A stretch of DNA of 64,000 bases, taken from contig JAYESD010000007.1 of the NCBI GenBank assembly GCA_036927565.1, forward strand, positions 6,717,644-6,781,643, written 5' to 3'. The number at the start of each line of letters is the position of its first letter. The stretch's first letter is position 1. This document shows positions 10,273-20,976 of the stretch, piece by piece. The translations under genes were made by a program, and so were the position numbers. The stretch is from Tuctoria greenei (lineage: Eukaryota; Streptophyta; Magnoliopsida; Poales; Poaceae). Below the pieces are notes generated by a model. That model saw only the letters and a list, made by a program, of their open reading frames with translations, had not been told where the DNA came from and did not search any database.

Positions 10273-11499
10273 TGTTGACGGTACTTAAGTACCATATTTT
10301 GACCGTCAATTCACCTCATAATGTGCATAAAAGAAACACAAAACATAGTGGTAGGGTTATACACTAACCCAATTCCACAAGTGTTGGTGTATATTTGTAT
10401 GCAGGTGAATTATTACCCAAAATACCAAAAAATGGAGGGTTGAATCCATGAAAATGGATTTCAACGAATCAGGCGATGACACATGGCAACACATGGATCA
10501 AATGGCCCACAAACAGAAGAATACGAGGAGATACAATGATGTTGCACCCATATATATCAAGGGAGCCCACCTGGAAGCCACCTGGAGGAAGCACTCCCCG
10601 AGGGGAGCCTTGACCAGGTCGGGAACCAGGGGTTCGGCCGACCTCATCCCAGCGCCAAACTCGGTCAAATGACACGTGTTGGCTCCTCCCGACTCCCTGG
10701 AGTCAATGGTGACTGATTCACGCGTTAATTGTGGCGGGAACCGACCCTTCTCCACCTATAAATAGACCCCCTCACCTCACTTCTCACACACACCAAAAGT
10801 TGAGAATAGTGCTACACTCCAAAGGTTTAGAGTAGTCTTAGAGGCTATCAAAGTAGAAGGAGAGTGTGGTGAAGAGTCTAGGAGAAGGAGGCTTGGGCTT
10901 GTCAAGTCCCTCTTCTACACTTGTACCCCTACAAAGATTTTACTCAATCAAGTAGGCCCTTTGTGAATTCAATAAAAGTTTGATCTTTTATTCTTAGTAG
11001 TTTGCACAAGTAGTTACTTGTGGGTTCACTGCTTTAATTCATTAGAGGCTATAGTTGTAGCTTTGTGTTCGAAACAACTAGAGTAGTGATTTAGAATGTA
11101 AGCATGGTGCTTAGGTTATAAATCATCAGTGGATATCTCGTAGACCCACGAATTGAAGAGGTAGATAGTAGGTGGTGACAGCCCTATCTGTCATTCGTAA
11201 TCCTCCACGTTCGGCTATGCCATAGGCTCTTGGCGGGAGTCGTCCTAGTATTCCTAGGAGTAAGCCCGTGCCTGAAGCAAGCATCTATGGCAAACTACCT
11301 TGAATTAGGATCAATACTTTGAATTCCTCTCTGTTCCTTTCCTACCAAACAACTTTGTGTCCTGGGGTGAGCTAGTTTGAAAGATTAGCACACACGTTCT
11401 TTGGATTCGATACCCTTTGGAATACTCCTTAAGGGGAAGTGCTACAACGGTATTTCTGCGCACTTGTGGATAAATCTATGGTGTTAAGAAATACCAATA
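10273..11499 (+). repeat. E2 3' LTR
   Basis: A direct repeat of 2480-3706, 1227 bp, TATA at 10756-10765. It ends ACCAATA where the 5' copy has ACCAACA, and is followed by the duplicated GTGAG. The first 35 bp contain the inverted repeat TTGACGG/CCGTCAA around a GGTACTTAAGTACC palindrome. Confidence 0.95.
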
Positions 11500-12430
11500 G
11501 TGAGGAGCTGTTTAAGCTCTTGGAACACCTTTTCTGCTACTTCAGACCAATGGAATGGCCCGGACTTCCTCAAGAGTTTGAAGAAGGGTAGCGCCCGCTC
11601 TGCTAGTCTTGAAATTGAACTGACTGGCCGTAGCTAGACATCCAGTTAGCTTCTAGACATCCTTGATGCGGGGTGGGGGCCGCCTGTCTTCAATAGCCTT
11701 GATCATTGCCGCGTTTTCCTCAATTTCTTGGTGGGTCATCAAGAATCCTAGGAGCTTCCCGCAACTAACCCCGAAGAAACATTTGTCTGGGTTAAGCCTG
11801 GTGCGCAGCTTGTCGAAGACGACTTGTAAATTGTCAAGGAGTGAATCCTTGTTCTTGACCTAGACGAAGATGTCATCAACGTAAACCTCCACCAAGTCCA
11901 TGATGAGCTCTCCAAATGTTTTGTGCATAGCTCGCACAAAAGTTGAAGTAGCGTTTTTGAGACCCAAAGGCTTGGCAATATAACAGTACAATTCATCTAC
12001 TGTTATGAAGGAAGTATCCTCTTCATCTTCCCTAGACATTTGGATCTGATGGTATCAGAATACGCATCTAGGAAACACAGTAGCTCACACTCGGGGGCGG
12101 ATTCCACTATCGGATCTATTCTAGGTAGTGGAAATGGATCTTTTGGACATGTCTTATTCAAGGTGGTGTAGTTGATACACATCTGAAGCTTCCCGCCGGC
12201 CTTGGGTACAACGACTGGGTTTGCCACCCATTTTGGATGATGAACCTCCCGGATGAAACCAGCTTCGAGCAGCTTCTTGATTTCCTGTCGGATGAAGTTC
12301 TGCCGCTCGACTGATTGCTTCTGGGGCTTCTGGTGTACTGGTCGTGTGTCAGGATAAATCTTCAGGCTGTGCTCAATCACCTCCCTAGGGATTCCAGGCA
12401 TTTGTGACGGTTGCGAGGCAAACACATCAA
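11500..12430 (-). pseudogene. E1 reverse transcriptase
   Basis: The palm and fingers region encodes KWVANPVVVPKAGGKLQMCINYTTLNKTCPKDPFPLPRID. The catalytic box VYVDD is encoded near 11868-11882. It matches E4 (18295-20142) throughout but with shifts near 12000 and stops. The D in the CINYTT motif is Asn, where E4 has CIDYTT, so a conserved residue is altered. It is non-functional and recognised mainly through alignment by eye to E4. Confidence 0.85.
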
Positions 12431-12484
12431 CATTCGACCGAAGGAAAGTGATGAGCGCTAGTGCCTATTTTTTGTCCAGACCTC

Positions 12485-13285
12485 CTAATATACGGGTAAT
12501 CTGGATAGCATCAGAACTAATTTGGATGACTTTGATGGGAACGTCAGTGTCGCCGCTTTGCTGCACGCGTGGTGCGTAGGTTGAGTTGCTTGTTCTTTGC
12601 CGGATGCTTGTTCCTGCGCCGTTGCAAGCGCGTGGAGTTCTTCCAGTGCAGTGACTCCCGTGGTGTGATCCCCGCGGACCTGGTGAACGCCCGAAGGTGT
12701 CGGCATCTTCAACACCAAATAGCCATAGTGAGCTGAGGCCATGAACCTATACAGGGAAGGGATGCCTAGGATGGTGTTGAAGGGCAAGCTGATGTGTGCA
12801 ATGTCAAAGAACAGCTTCTCGGTCCTGTATTTTTACGGGGTCCCGAAGGTCGCTGGGAGTGAAATGGATCCGAGAGGGCTGATGGCTCCCGGACCTACCC
12901 CGTAGAATGGACTTGAGGGGCGAAGGTTCGAGAGTCGGAGCTGGATCTTCACGAATGCTTCATAGCTCAAGAGGTTGAGCGTCGCCCCTCCATCTACCAA
13001 GACATGGTAGAGTTGGACATTGTTGATGGTTGGACACACCATCAATGACAGTTGACCAGCTCTGATCATGTTTCTGGGGCAATCTGTAGCATCAAAAGTG
13101 ATGGGAGTTTCCATCCACTTACGATGCGGTTCTGCCTTGGCCGTAGGAGCTGCGGTAGGCATCTCCGCATAGCCTTGACGATGCGACGGGAAGTGATATC
13201 CCAGGACCCTCGATATATGGTGTTGAGGGTCTTCCGAACTCATTGTCGAAGACGTCAGATTCATCGTCAACTGTGTTGTGCACAA
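12485..13285 (-). pseudogene. E1 protease region
   Basis: Two frames with the Tat-lineage aspartic protease: NNVQLYHVLVDGGATLNLLS (near 13000) is the catalytic loop, in the D-G-G form of this lineage. PFYGVGPGAISPLGSISLP and FNTILGIPSLYRFMASAHYGYLVLKMPTP follow. A frameshift near 12810 separates them. In the parent element it would cut the polyprotein; here it is a broken copy. Confidence 0.8.
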
Positions 13286-14391
13286 CCTTCAGGACCTTTT
13301 TGAGGTCCTAGAAGCCTAGCTCCGTATCAACCGGAGCTTCGTCCACTTTTTGTTTTCCTTCCCGCTGACGGAAAGGAGCTACTTCTCGGTGCTTGTTGTA
13401 GCGCTGGACAAGGTTCTTGACCTCTCGACAGTCTTCCAGACTGTGTTTGTCCATTTTGTGGATCAGACACCACATCTTTGGACCGCCGCCGTCTTCTGAC
13501 GAAGTTCGAGGTCGCTTTTCGGGGCATGGCCCCCAACCACCCAGAGCTTTAGGTTCTGCAGCAGTAGGTGTGCCGGCCGATGACTTCTTCTTGTCGTTGG
13601 ACTTTTTCTTCTTCTTTCCACTACCGGAGGTAGTGTCTTCAGCTTTAGAGGACTTTTTTTTAGCCTTCGGAGCTGGATTGGAATGCATTTCCCTGACCTT
13701 TGCAGCTTGGGCGCATTTGTCAGTTAGGCTGAAGAGTTTGGTAACACTGGTGACTTCTTTTGTCACCATCTTCTCCAGCATCTTATTATCTCTAACACCC
13801 TGTCTGAATGCCATGATGACAGAAGCATTGGAGATGGAGGGGATGGTGTTTCGTACTTGGGAAAACCGTTGGATGAAGGATCGCAATGATTCTCCCGACT
13901 TTTGTTGTATAGGAAAAAGGTCCAGTTTTGTGTTGCGTCGGGTGTAGGAGCTCCCGAAGTTGGCGATGAACTGTTGGCATAGCTTTGCCCAACCATTGAT
14001 AGAGTCAGGTGGAAGACTCATGAACCAGGACCTGGCTGTCCCAGTTAGAGCCACCGGAATGTAGTTGGCCATCATAGCCTCATTGCCACCCGCCGCGAGA
14101 ATAGCGTTGGATTATATATGGAGAAACTCGGTGGGGTTGACAGTTCCATCGATTTTTTCCAGCAGATGAGGCCGAAACTTCTGTGGGCAGCGGACCATGC
14201 GCAGGTGCATGGTTCAGGCTGCACAGCCACTCCCTACTCCTATGGGAAGAGGGTGTTCTTGAGCCTCCCGCCTTTCGCGAGCACACTCGATGTGGACGCA
14301 GCCGTCCTGCTATCTGTAATGGCAGTCAAGCTCTGACCACAGATCATGCGTCGAGAGTCTCAATGCGGTGTGAGTGTGATGCACCCCTGAG
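13286..14391 (-). pseudogene. E1 gag (partial)
   Basis: Capsid part of E1: MANYIPVALTGTARSWFMSLPPDSINGWAKL (14075 downwards) and FIQRFSQVRNTIPSI. A lysine-rich linker follows (KKKSSKAEDTTSGSGKKKKK), then a zinc-knuckle-like CLIHKMDKHSLEDC. The upstream stretch 14076-14391 continues the homology to the E4 gag with disruption. The N-terminus is cut off by E3. At five E4 stop codons the E1 copy of the polyprotein keeps glutamine, one of them here (FIQRFSQ). Confidence 0.85.
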
Positions 14392-15696
14392 TGTAAAAGC
14401 CCTAAATTCAAAGTGCAAAGTTCAGATAGGAGAATTTAAAATTTGAATGGGAAAAATAAATCAAAATGGCAATTGAAAATCAAAAAAATTCAAACTTTCA
14501 ATAAAAGGAATTCAAAAATTCAGATTTTCTCCTGTTCAAAATGTGCCAACATAAAAATCTGAGTTCACCATTAGCTTCCAAATATTTCAAATAGAAACCC
14601 TGTAAATTTTCATAAAATTTGGAGCACATTTTCTATTAAATTCAATGGGTACATTGAATTCCATTCAAATTCAAATTTGAATTTGAAATTAACCTGAAAC
14701 AAGACAAAATTTGAAATCAAATTCCAGAATCTGAATCTACATATTTGAATTGGCCTGTCCACAAAAGTCTGGATTTTTTGGACAAATCTAGGTGGGAGAA
14801 TTGAAGTACCAGAGAGATAGAGTTGAGGGGGGCTGTGGGACCCACTGGTCAGTGAAGCTAATACGTTGAGTGCTCTTCTTTGGTTCACCGTGGCGACACC
14901 GCACAACATGCAAGCTCCAGCGAGCTGCCTGCCTGCCTGCTGGTGGCATCAAAGCTGCTCTCTACTCCTCCCCAAGCTCTATCTTCATTCCTCTGGCCGA
15001 AGTGGAAACATACCGCAGTGTTCTCCTCTGCTTTTCCTCTCCCGCCGCTGCACAACATCGCCGCCGCGTTTGCTCGACGTGTCAGCCAAACAACGCAAGG
15101 TTTCGATGTGCTCCCAACAGAAGAAGGTGGTGCAACCCTGTTCTCTTCCTTCCCATCCTTTTGCTTACTTGATTCACTGCTTATCTGGGTGGTATTTTGA
15201 AGCTTCGTCGCCGCCTTTTAGAGTGAAGTCCGACGACCGACTCTGCCTCCCCGTCACACCAGTGCTACAAGCCTTGTCACGAGCTGCTCCCAAAAGGAAA
15301 AAGGTGAGCCTACCCAAGCTGCTTGTGCTCATCAAGTTTCAGTTTGAGTCATGGACTGTAGCTCTAGTCTTTCCAGTTTTTCCTGACAGCAAAACAGAGC
15401 ATCGGGTCTAGTCGTCCATTTAATTCCTTTTGTATGTGCAATATTTATCTAATAAAGTTAGGTATTATCTTCACCACCACCTAGCGCACCCCTCTACCAA
15501 GAATCAATGGAAATAATAGAGTGAGAGCTGAGTTATGCAAGTTTTCCCCGCCGCCATGGAAAATCCCGTTGGTCCACCGTCGAAGTCAAGTTTGCTGGCT
15601 ATTTCATCCCTTTTCCTCCCCATTTTCACCTTCCTCATGCTCCCAGGAATCTCCCAAGCCTTATCCCGATGCGTTTGCGCCATTTCTCAGAAATCC
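14392..15696 (+). repeat. E3 5' LTR, first part
   Basis: Starts TGTAAAAGCCC and matches the 3' LTR at 33709-34506 and 43684 onward. It ends at the AATCC duplication flanking E4. A 24-bp perfect palindrome lies at 14664-14687. Confidence 0.92.
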
Positions 15697-16304
15697 TGTC
15701 AGTGGTTTTGATCCGGCAGATCTCCTGACACTACTAAAGTGTTAGAGGAGTTTGAGGTTTGGTATGGGCGCGCGGGGATTCAAGAAGGTGAGATGTCGTG
15801 TGACACAAGACACCAAGATTTACGTGGTTCGGGCCGCCTGAGTGTAATACCCTACTCCACGGGGTGTGTTGATGATGTATTGGATGTATGTCTAGAGCGT
15901 CTGTCTAGTATGTGTCCAGTGTGCAGAGCGCGTGTGTAGCCTGTAGAGAGTGTCCTATGTATCGTCGGCCTGTCCTTTTATAGTACAAGGGCAGGCCGTT
16001 ACAAGTTAGCCTGGCCCGACATGTGGCCCCGGCGGTTACTGATATTGATACACATTCAACACGTTTAATTGCCCTTAATGACTAAGTTATGGGCTTTGAC
16101 AGCACCGTTACTGGTAATTAAGGTCGTCCGATCGTGTGTCATTAATGTAGTATTAATGACACTTGATCAGGTCTTGAAGTCCTTGATTCCCCTTTAAAGA
16201 TTCGGAGCCGTTGTGGAGTCTTCCGGAGGTTAGAGGCTGAAGATCCGATGGTTAGACACGTGGCAGCGTCGGAGCACACTGTGGGGAACAGATGGCTCCG
16301 GTGT
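15697..16304 (-). repeat. E4 3' LTR (U3 end missing)
   Basis: Homologous to 22637-23245 of the 5' LTR. The remaining 265 bp of U3 (23246-23510) have no counterpart here: at about 16305 the sequence changes to unrelated AT-rich DNA. TATA box reversed at 15974-15983. Confidence 0.85.
15974..15983 (-). promoter_or_regulatory. E4 3' LTR TATA box
   Basis: CCTTTTATAG on the plus strand, read as CTATAAAAGG on the element strand. The same box is at 22914-22923 in the 5' LTR and at about 46873 in E6. Confidence 0.65.
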
Positions 16305-16638
16305 TATAGTCAAGAAAGAGAAAAATAAAAAATGTCGAGCCTGTACAAAATAAATGCACGTGGAGTCTGTTTCTCAAGGAGATGTCTTTCATTATAGGTC
16401 CGGGGTACAAGGGAAACAAGTACACTCTTAGGGTACGGAACCAGGCTAAGCGTGTTTCATTTCTCGTTTGACCCAGGGTAGCTAGCCACACTTTTAGTCC
16501 TGAGACTGTGACAAGTGTTGCATGAACTTTGCGGACCTTCCGGGAAAGGTCTGGCTATTCTCCTGGAGGAACTACCTGACTCTGTACAATGACTCTATAA
16601 CATACACCTCAAGTTACTACAGACTCACCTCCGTGATA
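16305..16638 (-). other. E4 3' untranslated stretch
   Basis: Sequence between the polyprotein stop and the recognisable 3' LTR. No convincing ORF and no purine tract next to the LTR edge was found. It may be internal 3' UTR joined to a deleted U3. Confidence 0.5.
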
Positions 16639-18294
16639 TTAAGTGTAGAACTTACGGAGGTGCTCAATGTTCCATGGATTTGGGAGAGGTGTCCCATCCT
16701 CGGTAGCCAAGCGAACGCTTCCGGGACGGGATACTTTAATCACTCGGAAGGGTCCCTCCCAGCTGGGGGAGAGTTTGTTTAACCCTTCTATGGATTGTAT
16801 TCTCCGTAGCACCAGATCACCTTCCTCAAGCTGTCGGTTGTGTACATGCCGCTGATGATAGCGCCGAAGGGCTTGGCGGTATCGGGCATTCCGAACAGCT
16901 GCTTGTCAACTTCCCTCCTCAGGGAGGTCTAGGTCTTCACGCCGGAGCTGGTCCTGCCTAGCTTCGTCGAAGGTCCGGACCCGGAGTGACCCCAAGGTGA
17001 TTTCTGGAGGAAGGATTGCTTCAGCTCCATACACCAGGAAGAAGGGTGTCTCTCCAGTTGACTGGTTTGGAGTTGTCCTGTTGGCCCATAAAGTGGGCAG
17101 AAGCTCTTCAATCCAGTTGGCTCCATGTTTTTTCAAGCGCTCATAGGTGCGCGTTTTGAGTCCCTTAAGGATTTCAGCATTTGCTCTCTCGGCTTGGCCA
17201 TTGCTTGCTGGGTGAGCTACAGATGCGTAGCAAACTTGAATGCCGAGGTCTTCGCAATATCCTTGAAATGCAGAGCTTGTGAATTGGGTCCCATTATCAG
17301 TGATGATTTTGTTTGGGACTCCAAATCTGCATACAATGGACTGCAAAAAGTTGATAGCAGATTGCTTGTTGATTGTCACAACTGGAGTTGCTTCCGACCA
17401 CTTGGTGAACTTGTCAATGGTGACGTACAGGAACTTGTAACCTCCGACTGCTCTTGGGAAAGGTCCCAAGATGTCCATCCCCCACACAGCAAAGGGCCAT
17501 GTAGGAGGTATCATTTGTAGGGGCTAAGCCGGTGTGTGAATTTGCTTTGCATGAAATTGACATGCTTCGCATTTCTTCACCAGCTCAGTTGCATCCTGGA
17601 GTGCTGTAGGCCAGTAGAAGCCATGCCGAAAGACTTTACCAACCAGCGTGCGGGAAGACGCATGGTTCCCACACTCGCCTCCATGGATTTCTGCGAGGAG
17701 CTTGCAGCCTTCTTCCCTTATGATGCACCGCATTAGGATGCCGTTGGCACCGCGCCGATAGAGATCCCCTTCTACCAACGTGTATCTTTTAGCCAATCTG
17801 ACTACCCGGTCAGCAGATACATCATCGTCAGGAAGGATGTTGTCTTTCAAGTAGTTCCGGATCTCCGAGATCCATGCATCGGAACTAACTTGAGCACTTG
17901 AGTCTTGCGTACTGGGTCGCTCGGAGCTTCCGGTAGCACCTACGACCCTTGATGGCTGCCATGGTAACAGGGCCATCGGGACCGTCAGCTTCGGGATGCT
18001 GATCTCGCCCCCTTCGCTCAGTTCGGCAGGCTGAGCTGTGGGTTTTGACAACCTCCGGACAAAAGTTTTGTCAGGACCCGGAGCTCCGGTTGACGCTTTC
18101 TTCGAGAGTTCGTCGGCTTCAGCGTTGTGGGCATGCTGGACATGGTGGAGATCTAGGACTTCGAAGTCCTTCTGAAGCCTCTGGACTTCAAGGAGGTAAG
18201 CAGCTAGCTAGAGATTGTTGCAGGAGCATTCACCCTTCACTTGCTTAATGATGAGCTGCGAATCTCCCTTGACCAGCAGTTCCTTGACACCGTA
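16639..18294 (-). pseudogene. E4 integrase and second RNase H (C-terminal)
   Basis: Same frame as the rest of the polyprotein. From 18294 down: the remainder of the second RNase H (VKGDSQLIIKQVKGECS), a linker rich in Ser/Pro, the HHCC finger (GNHASSRTLVGKVFRHG, KKCEACQFHAKQ, intact), and the catalytic core with WGMDILGPFP, IITDNGTQFTS and SNGQAERANAEIL (D, D, E all present). The C-terminal domain has SPSWEGPFRVIKVSRPGSVRL and ends LRKFYT with TAA at 16639-16641. Stops interrupt at about 18210 (TAG), 17524 (TAG) and 16906 (TGA). Two of these fall where relatives have glutamine. Confidence 0.9.
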
Positions 18295-20142
18295 TTACAC
18301 TGCCACCCTTAGTCCGTAAATGAGTGCTTCATATTTCGCCATGTTGTTGGTCGCCTTGAAGTCAAGGTGTACCATGTATTTTACCTTTTCCCCGGTTGGT
18401 GCGAGGAGAAGGATTCCAGCTCCGGCCCCTTGCTTTTGCATGGAGCCGTCGAAGTAGAGGGTCCAATGAGGCTCGGTGAAGACTGAAGCTTTGTGTTCCG
18501 GCTTCTGCTCACTGGGGCCCCCAGGGATTGATGGAGAGGGAGTCCATTCTGCCAGGAAGTCTGCCAATGCTTGACTCTTGACTGCTTGCCTTGAAATGAA
18601 TTCGAGATCGAATTCGGCCAATTCCGCTGCCCACTTTGCAATATTCCCAGTTGAGTTGGGATTATGCAAGATTGCTCGAAGTGGGTAAGAGGTCACCACT
18701 GAGATTTTGTGAGCTTGGAAATAATGGCGAAGCTTCCTGGAGGCAATAAGAACTGCATAGAGAAGCTTATGCACCTCTAGGTATCGAGTCTTGGCATCAT
18801 GTAGTACTTCACTGATGAAGTATACTGGGCGCTGAATGGTCCGGACCCTCCCGGAGGGGCCCGGAGCTTCCTCTTCACTGACCCGGATCCTCCCGGAGGG
18901 ATCCAGATTTTCTTCGGGGACCTCCGGGTCCTGGCTGGAGGAACCCGGAGCTTCTTCAGAAGTGACCTGGACCCTCTCGGAGGGGTCTGGGTCTTTTGAA
19001 GTAACTTCTTGTGTATTCGAGTCTGAGAGCTGGGACCCAGACTCGCTTTCAGGAACCTCCGGACCCTCCCGAAGGGGTCTGGATTCCTGAGTATGGGGTA
19101 GTTCTGGTCTCTCCGCAACCAGGACCATACTGACGACTTCGTCAGTTGCTGAAATGTAAAGCAACAAAGGCTCACCAGGGTTCGGAGCTACCAGAATTGG
19201 TAGGGTGGTGAGGAACTGTTTTAGCTCCTGGAACGCCTTTTCTGCTTCTTCAGACCATTGGAATGGTCCGGACTTCCTCAATAACTTGAAGAAGGGGAGT
19301 GCCCGTTCCGCCAGTCTTGAAATGAACCGGCTGAGGGCTGCTAGACATCCAGTTAACTTTTGGACATCTTTGATGCGGGCTAGTGGCCGCATGTCTTCAA
19401 TGGCCTTGATCTTCGCCGGATTAGCTTCTATGCCCCAGTGACTTACCAGGAAACCAAGAAGTTTTCCGGAGCTAACCCCGAAGACACACTTGTCTGGGTT
19501 TAGCTTTGTACGGGTGACCCGTAGCTTATCGAAGACAGCCTGCAAGGTGTCAAGGAGTGACTCCTTGTTCTTGACCTTGACCACAATGTCATCGACATAC
19601 ACTTCCACTATGTCTCTAATGAGTTCTTCAAAGGTTTTGTACATAGCTCGTACAAAGGTTGAAGTTGCATTCTTGAGACCAAATGGCATGGCTGTATAAC
19701 AGTACAATCCATCTACTGTGATGAAAGAGATATGCTCTTCATCTTCCCTAGACATTCTGATTGGATGATACCCAGAATATGCGTCTAGGAAACACAGTAA
19801 TTCACACCTGGAGGTGGAATCCACTATCTGATCTATTCTAGGTAGTGAGAATGGATCTTTTGGACATGCCTTATTTAGTGTTGTGTAGTCGATACACATC
19901 CGAAGCTTCCCGCCGGCCTTGGGCACAACGACTGGGTTTGCCAGCCATTTTGGACGGAAGACTTCTCGGATGAACCCAGCTTCGAGCAACTTCTTCACTT
20001 CTTGCCGAATGAAGTTCTGTCGCTCTACGGATTGTTTCCAAGGCTTCTGATGCACAGGCCGGGCGTCGGGGTAGATCTTCAGATTGTGCTCAATCACATC
20101 CCTGGGGATCCTAGACATTTGTGACATTTGCCAGGCAAACAC
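18295..20142 (-). CDS. E4 reverse transcriptase/RNase H, 615-codon open segment
   Basis: The longest open segment in the window and part of a larger polyprotein frame. RT occupies about residues 20-240 (KWLANPVVVPKAGGKLRMCIDYTTLNKACPKDPF, LDAYSGYHPI, FGLKNATSTF, VYVDD). RNase H starts near residue 310 (LLLYISATDEVVSMVLVAER), is split by a roughly 75-residue repeat-rich insertion, and resumes at QRPVYFISEVLHDAKTRYLEVHKLLYAV. The start of the second RNase H is at the end (LYFDGSMQKQG), where NMAKYEAL has Lys in place of the expected catalytic Glu. In this DNA the ORF is bounded by in-frame stops at both ends, so it is a fragment of the ancestral protein. Confidence 0.9.
   Translation of the reverse strand: MFAWQMSQMSRIPRDVIEHNLKIYPDARPVHQKPWKQSVERQNFIRQEVKKLLEAGFIREVFRPKWLANPVVVPKAGGKLRMCIDYTTLNKACPKDPFSLPRIDQIVDSTSRCELLCFLDAYSGYHPIRMSREDEEHISFITVDGLYCYTAMPFGLKNATSTFVRAMYKTFEELIRDIVEVYVDDIVVKVKNKESLLDTLQAVFDKLRVTRTKLNPDKCVFGVSSGKLLGFLVSHWGIEANPAKIKAIEDMRPLARIKDVQKLTGCLAALSRFISRLAERALPFFKLLRKSGPFQWSEEAEKAFQELKQFLTTLPILVAPNPGEPLLLYISATDEVVSMVLVAERPELPHTQESRPLREGPEVPESESGSQLSDSNTQEVTSKDPDPSERVQVTSEEAPGSSSQDPEVPEENLDPSGRIRVSEEEAPGPSGRVRTIQRPVYFISEVLHDAKTRYLEVHKLLYAVLIASRKLRHYFQAHKISVVTSYPLRAILHNPNSTGNIAKWAAELAEFDLEFISRQAVKSQALADFLAEWTPSPSIPGGPSEQKPEHKASVFTEPHWTLYFDGSMQKQGAGAGILLLAPTGEKVKYMVHLDFKATNNMAKYEALIYGLRVAV
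18836..19110 (-). repeat. Repeat insertion within E4 RNase H
   Basis: Near-palindromic units (for example ACCCTCCCGGAGGGGCCC and ATCCTCCCGGAGGGATCC) recur and encode DPSGRVRV- and EEAPGPS-like peptides. They sit between the VLVAER strand and QRPVYF of RNase H. The counterpart in E1 is at 2070-2350. Confidence 0.85.
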
Positions 20143-20976
20143 GTCAACATTAGCCCGGAGGAAAGCGATGAGTGCGAGTTCCTATTTGTCGTTCAATCCT
20201 CCCGATATACGAGTGGTCTGAGCGGCATCGGAACCGATTTGGATGACTTTGACGGGAATATCGGTGTCACCGCTTGGCTGCACACGAGGTGCAGAAGTCG
20301 AGCCTCGCTGATGAATGCTCGGGGGTTTTGGAGCTTGCTCCTGCCTGGAGTCCTCCTCTTGCGCCGTAGTGAGCGCATGGAGTTCTTCCAGAGCAGTTAC
20401 TCCGGCAGTACGATCTTCGCGGATCCGAAGAACGCCTACTGGTGTTGGCATCTTTAACACCAGGTAACCATAATGAGCAGCTGCCATGAATTTGTACAAG
20501 GGAGGCCTACCCAAGATGGCATTGAAGGGTAAGTTGATCTGAGCAACGTCAAAGACCAACTTCTTGGTGCGATACTTCTCCCAGGTCTCGAAGGTAACGG
20601 GGAGGGTAATAGCTCCGAGTGGGGTAATGGCTCCCGGACCTACTCCGGAGAAAGGTCGGGAGGGGTGGAGATCCGAAGGTCGGAACTGAAGCTTGGTAAA
20701 AGCTTTGAAGCTTATGAGGTTGAGCCCCGAACCTCCATCTACCATGACATGGTGAAGCTAGATGTTATTGATGGTAGGAGATACCATCAAAGGTAACTGA
20801 CCTGCTCCAACCATGCTTCGAGGGCAGTCCGAAGCATCAAAAGTGATGGCTGTGTCCATCCACTTCCGATGAGGCTCCGCCCTGGCTGTAGGAGCTACAG
20901 CAGCCATGTCCCGACGCATAGTCTTGATGACGCAGCGGGAGGTGATGTCCCATGATCCACCAAAAATGGTGTTCAT
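20143..20976 (-). pseudogene. E4 protease region
   Basis: Aspartic protease of the Tat lineage in the common frame. The catalytic loop reads HHVMVDGGSGLNLISFKAF (near 20745), followed by FSGVGPGAITPLGAITLPVTF and FNAILGRPPLYKFMAAAHYGYLVLKMPTPVGV, and a proline/serine linker towards RT. Stops: TAG after SPTINNI (about 20758; E1 has NNVQL) and TAG after GGLNDK (about 20182). The active-site D-G-G is intact. A separate segment with SDCPRSMVGAGQLPLMVSP precedes the loop. Confidence 0.85.

Larger units (their letters stand above)
2480..11499 (+). mobile_element. E2, complete Athila-related Ty3 element
   Basis: A full-length plus-strand LTR retrotransposon with two 1227-bp LTRs (2480-3706 and 10273-11499) and the 5-bp target duplication GTGAG. 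It has a tRNA-Asp-type primer-binding site, a polypurine tract ending at 10272, and the gag, protease, reverse transcriptase, RNase H, integrase order of Ty3 elements. Protein motifs (CIDYRKLNRATRKDHFPLP, FMDDFSVYGKTFDH) belong to the Athila lineage. Stops and a frameshift disable the polyprotein. It is inserted in the RNase H region of E1. LTR and 3' UTR modules are shared with E7, on the opposite strand. Confidence 0.95.
11500..14391 (-). mobile_element. E1, gag-protease-RT part
   Basis: Continuation of E1 after the E2 insertion, encoding from right to left gag, protease and reverse transcriptase. The right edge at 14391 is the start of the E3 LTR. The E1 gag sequence stops there (compare E4 near 22130), so E1's own N-terminal gag and 5' LTR should lie beyond E3, outside the window. 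The predicted left copy of the E3 target duplication is CTGAG (14387-14391). Confidence 0.88.

Noticed and set aside
14866..15411. Open frame of 181 codons on the plus strand that could be taken as a host gene.
   Set aside because: It lies wholly in the E3 5' LTR; the matching part of the 3' LTR (from 34173) breaks the frame early. No recognisable domain.
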